Shown: positions 5,619 through 7,618 of the stretch, piece by piece
Layout of the letters: every line of letters begins with the position of its first letter
Numbering within the stretch: the stretch's first letter is position 1
Origin: Chloroflexia bacterium
Lineage (GTDB): Bacteria > Chloroflexota > Chloroflexia > Thermomicrobiales > UBA6265
DNA: 7,618 nucleotides
Assembly (NCBI GenBank): GCA_013696265.1
Contig: JACCYX010000295.1
Location: 1-7,618, forward strand
Direction: 5' to 3'
Notes under the pieces: generated by a model
What the model was told of the DNA's origin: nothing
What the model saw: the letters and a program-made list of their open reading frames with translations, nothing else
Database searches by the model: none
Position numbers and translations under genes: made by a program

Positions 5619-6394
5619 GTGAAGACGTGTTAACCGGCGGCAAAATCAACAGCGTCACCCGGCGCGGCAATATCGTCTACCGGACCGGCGGACCGTGGGT
5701 GCCCGCCGTCCACGCCGTGCTCGACCATCTGGAACGTCAAGGATTTCGCCATTCGCCCAAACCGTTGGGCGTCGATGACCAGGGGCGGGAAATAATCAGC
5801 TTTCTTCCTGGGGAGTCGATGATTCGACCGTGGCAGCCGGTCATGTTCACGGACGATGCCCTCGTCCAGGCCACAACCATGCTGCGAGAACTCCACGACG
5901 CCACGCATGACCTGATCTTGCCGCCCGAGACGGAATGGCGCGGCGGCCCGGCCGGGAAGACCGCCGGGCAGGTGATCCGGCACGGCGACCTCGGCCCGTG
6001 GAACACGCTCTGGGAAGGAGAGAGGCTCACCGGCCTGATTGACTGGGACTTCGCCGAACCCGGCCCGCCGCTCACCGACCTGGCCCAGCTTGCGCTCTAC
6101 TTCGTGCCCCTGCGCGGCGAGGGCCACTGGCGCGAGTGCGGCTTCCCGCGCCGGCCGGATTTCCAGCATCGGGTGGAGGTCATCTGCGCCGCCTACGGAG
6201 CGTTCGGCCCGGCTGAGATCGTACGCGAGATCGTCCGGCTCCAGGAAACGGCAATGGCCGAGATTACGGAACGCGCCGCCGAAGGCCGCTACCCCTGGAC
6301 CATGTTCCGCGACAATGGGGAGGTCGAGCGCACCAGCGCCGAAGTCGATTGGCTGTGGGACACGCTCCCGGACCTGTTCCCAGGACCATCATGA
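5615..6394 (+). CDS. APH-fold phosphotransferase (aminoglycoside/choline kinase-like)
   Basis: A 259-residue cytosolic small-molecule kinase of the PF01636 superfamily. The catalytic loop is H123-G-D125-L-G-P-W-N130 (Brenner motif HGDxxxxN). The metal-binding loop is LIDWDFAEPGPPLTDLAQLA (141-160), with D143 and D145. The N-lobe is short: LTGGKINSVTRRGNIVYRTG (6-25) replaces the nucleotide loop, and PWVPAVHAVLDHLERQGF continues it, a pattern seen in a widespread subgroup annotated only as phosphotransferase. The usual N-lobe ATP-binding lysine is not obvious; R23 lies near its place. The start ATG overlaps the GNAT stop, which supports this start and coupling. The superfamily is well supported. 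Aminoglycoside phosphorylation is not established: the fold also serves sugars, choline, homoserine and fructosamines, and the subgroup is common in chromosomes without known resistance. Confidence 0.92.
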   Translation: MSEDVLTGGKINSVTRRGNIVYRTGGPWVPAVHAVLDHLERQGFRHSPKPLGVDDQGREIISFLPGESMIRPWQPVMFTDDALVQATTMLRELHDATHDLILPPETEWRGGPAGKTAGQVIRHGDLGPWNTLWEGERLTGLIDWDFAEPGPPLTDLAQLALYFVPLRGEGHWRECGFPRRPDFQHRVEVICAAYGAFGPAEIVREIVRLQETAMAEITERAAEGRYPWTMFRDNGEVERTSAEVDWLWDTLPDLFPGPS

Positions 6395-6396
6395 AT

Positions 6397-6402
6397 AAGG
6401 AG
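6397..6402 (+). promoter_or_regulatory. Strong ribosome binding site of the small PRC-like gene
   Basis: AAGGAG lies seven bases before the ATG at 6410, the closest match to the anti-Shine-Dalgarno core in the window. It begins three bases after the phosphotransferase stop, so the small gene is read as part of the same message but has its own efficient initiation site. Confidence 0.75.
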
Positions 6403-6409
6403 AAACACG

Positions 6410-6682
6410 ATGAGTGACGATCCACACGGCACCGCGAACATCCCGGTCGGCACGACGGTCGTCGGCTACGGCGGAACCGTGCTCGGCACCGTCCGCGAAG
6501 TCCATCCCCACTACCTGCTGGTGAGCAGGGAGGGCGAGCACGCGGACCTCGACGTGCCGGTCCACGCCATCTTCGGCTTCGAAAATGGCACACTCCAGGT
6601 TTCGGTCAACCGCGAATCGACCACCGCCGTCGATGACGTGGAAACCGCGCACCGCCTCAACGAAGAAGGGCAATCCAGCTGA
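6410..6682 (+). CDS. Small PRC-barrel / DUF2171-like protein
   Basis: A soluble 90-residue protein without signal peptide or membrane segment. The core (about 12-66) has the beta-barrel pattern of PRC-barrel/DUF2171 proteins: IPVGTTVVGYGGTVLGTVRE (11-30), where a 'V-G-x-x-G-x-x-L-G-T-V' turn is diagnostic, then HPHYLLVSREGEHADLDVPV (32-51) and a closing strand GTLQVSVNRE. Small proteins of this kind occur alone in Chloroflexota, Actinobacteria and Deinococcus. Their biochemical role is unknown; PRC barrels elsewhere bind RNA-processing or photosynthetic partners. The C-terminus (about 70-90) is acidic and helical-looking. It starts 15 bases after the phosphotransferase stop behind a near-perfect Shine-Dalgarno, and ends 29 bases before the ABC gene. 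The gene is convincing; the family assignment is by pattern and moderate. Confidence 0.83.
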   Translation: MSDDPHGTANIPVGTTVVGYGGTVLGTVREVHPHYLLVSREGEHADLDVPVHAIFGFENGTLQVSVNRESTTAVDDVETAHRLNEEGQSS

Positions 6683-6711
6683 GCCTGGCCACGACGAGGC
6701 CGCGCGATTCG

Positions 6712-7617
6712 TTGCCCGCGATCCAAACCTTCGGCCTCACGAAAACCTACGGCGCCAGCCGGGGCATCCGAAATGTCAACCTCACCGTCGAGCGCGGGGA
6801 AATCTTCGGGTTTTTGGGGCCGAATGGCGCCGGAAAATCGACCACCCTCCGTACCTTGCTCGGCTTCCTCCGACCAACTTCGGGACGAGCCGAGGTGCTG
6901 GGCCTGGATGTCCAGTCGCATTCCGTAGCCATTCACCGGCGTCTGGGCAACTTGCCGAGTGAGTTCAACCTCGAAGACCGGATGACCGGATTGGAGTTGC
7001 TGCGGTTCTACGCCAGTCTTCGTGGGTGCGGCCCGGAGAGCCTGGAACGGGCCCGTGAGCTGGCGGAACGGCTCGACGCCAACCTCCACACCCCGATGCG
7101 CCGCTTGTCGCGCGGCAACAAGCAGAAGGTCGGGATCATCCAGGCGCTCTTCCACGAGCCCGACCTGATCGTGCTCGACGAGCCGACCAGTGGCCTCGAC
7201 CCGCTGGTGCAGGAGGTTTTCCTGCGCATTCTCCAGGAGGCGCGGGATGGAGGCCAAACGGTCTTCTTTTCCTCCCACATCCTCTCCGATGTGGAGCAGA
7301 TCGCGGACCGGGTTGGCATCATCCGCAACGGCGAACTCGTCGCCGTCGAGAACCCGCACGACCTGACCAGCCACGCCTTTCGCTACGTGCGAATCCAGTT
7401 CGCCGCACCGCTCGACGGCGCGGGTGCCGAGGAATTCGAATCTCTTCCTGGTGTGGATCGGTTCGAGACGCACGGCTCCACGATCTCCTTCACCGTCAGC
7501 GGTTCGATGAACGAGGTGATCCGGCTGGCCGGCCAACACGAGGTCGACACCTTCGACGCCGAGCGCCCACCGCTGGAGGAAATCTTCCTCACCTATTACG
7601 GAAACGGCCAGGCATGA
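6712..7617 (+). CDS. ABC transporter ATP-binding protein (exporter type)
   Basis: The nucleotide-binding subunit of an ABC-2-like exporter, 301 residues, which powers a separately encoded permease. Walker A is GPNGAGKST (36-44), the signature LSRGNKQKV (132-140), Walker B LIVLDEPTSGLDP (152-164) with catalytic E157, and the switch histidine H189 in SSHIL. The Q-loop position reads LGNLPSEFNLEDRMTG (78-93) without a glutamine, as in many drug/bacteriocin-export ATPases. After about residue 222 an 80-residue C-terminal domain follows and ends LEEIFLTYYG, the usual closing motif of the CcmA/DrrA-like class. The start is TTG 6712; it gives the family-typical MPAIQTFGLTKTYG and no nearer ATG or GTG exists, but the Shine-Dalgarno is poor. 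The stop overlaps an ATG (7614-7617), so a permease gene probably follows. Substrate unknown. Confidence 0.94.
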   Translation: MPAIQTFGLTKTYGASRGIRNVNLTVERGEIFGFLGPNGAGKSTTLRTLLGFLRPTSGRAEVLGLDVQSHSVAIHRRLGNLPSEFNLEDRMTGLELLRFYASLRGCGPESLERARELAERLDANLHTPMRRLSRGNKQKVGIIQALFHEPDLIVLDEPTSGLDPLVQEVFLRILQEARDGGQTVFFSSHILSDVEQIADRVGIIRNGELVAVENPHDLTSHAFRYVRIQFAAPLDGAGAEEFESLPGVDRFETHGSTISFTVSGSMNEVIRLAGQHEVDTFDAERPPLEEIFLTYYGNGQA

Positions 7618-7618
7618 C
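7614..7618 (+). CDS. Probable start of the cognate ABC permease gene, cut by window edge
   Basis: An ATG at 7614-7616 overlaps the ATPase stop (ATGA). This is the common arrangement for an ATPase and permease that are translationally coupled. Only five bases are in the window, so the identity is inferred from context alone. Confidence 0.4.

Noticed and set aside
5615..6394. Naming the phosphotransferase as an aminoglycoside resistance gene
   Set aside because: Only superfamily motifs are present. The N-lobe differs from verified APH enzymes and there is no mobile-element context.
6511..7539. Minus-strand frame of 342 codons over the PRC-like and ABC genes
   Set aside because: It is a shadow of the ABC ATPase, which has all its nucleotide-binding motifs in the plus frame.

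Overview
The window reads as a high-GC bacterial chromosome with tightly packed genes, several GTG/TTG starts and ATGA-type overlaps. The gene content includes an Rv1855c-like F420-dependent luciferase-family oxidoreductase, an ECF sigma factor with an RskA-type anti-sigma, and a secreted protein ending in a short Ser/Pro/Ala/Thr tail. Together these fit a Chloroflexota of the Thermomicrobia type (Sphaerobacter/Thermomicrobiales relatives) best. An actinobacterium is the main alternative. This assignment is inference from gene content and protein style, because the window holds no rRNA or other marker gene.

Layout. (1) 1-1733, minus strand: a two-gene operon with the F420-dependent oxidoreductase first and, 12 bases behind it, a voltage-sensor-type ion channel that runs off the left edge. 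(2) 1734-1972: a 239-base divergent intergenic region with a candidate minus-strand -10 element and a 7+7 inverted repeat ahead of the plus-strand gene. (3) 1973-3302, plus strand: two small exported proteins of unknown function, each with a signal peptide and exactly two cysteines in the mature part. A long GC-rich hairpin separates them. (4) 3495-4973: an ECF sigma factor followed by its membrane-bound zinc-type anti-sigma factor. (5) 5043-6682: a RimJ-like GNAT acetyltransferase, an APH-fold phosphotransferase that overlaps it by an ATGA, and a small PRC-barrel/DUF2171-like protein. (6) 6712-7617: an ABC exporter ATPase whose stop overlaps an ATG that probably opens the permease gene beyond the right edge.

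How the genes may work together. The most interesting unit is regions 3 and 4: two secreted, probably disulfide-bonded proteins next to a sigma/anti-sigma pair. The layout recalls the mycobacterial sigK-rskA locus, where the secreted antigens MPT70/MPT83 are targets of the sigma factor. Here the anti-sigma carries an intact H-x3-C-x2-C site and the sigma has no cysteine, so any redox sensing would sit in the anti-sigma. Regions 5 and 6 are ordinary small-molecule-modifying enzymes and an exporter, probably co-transcribed in part. No RNA gene, CRISPR array, insertion sequence or integrase was seen.
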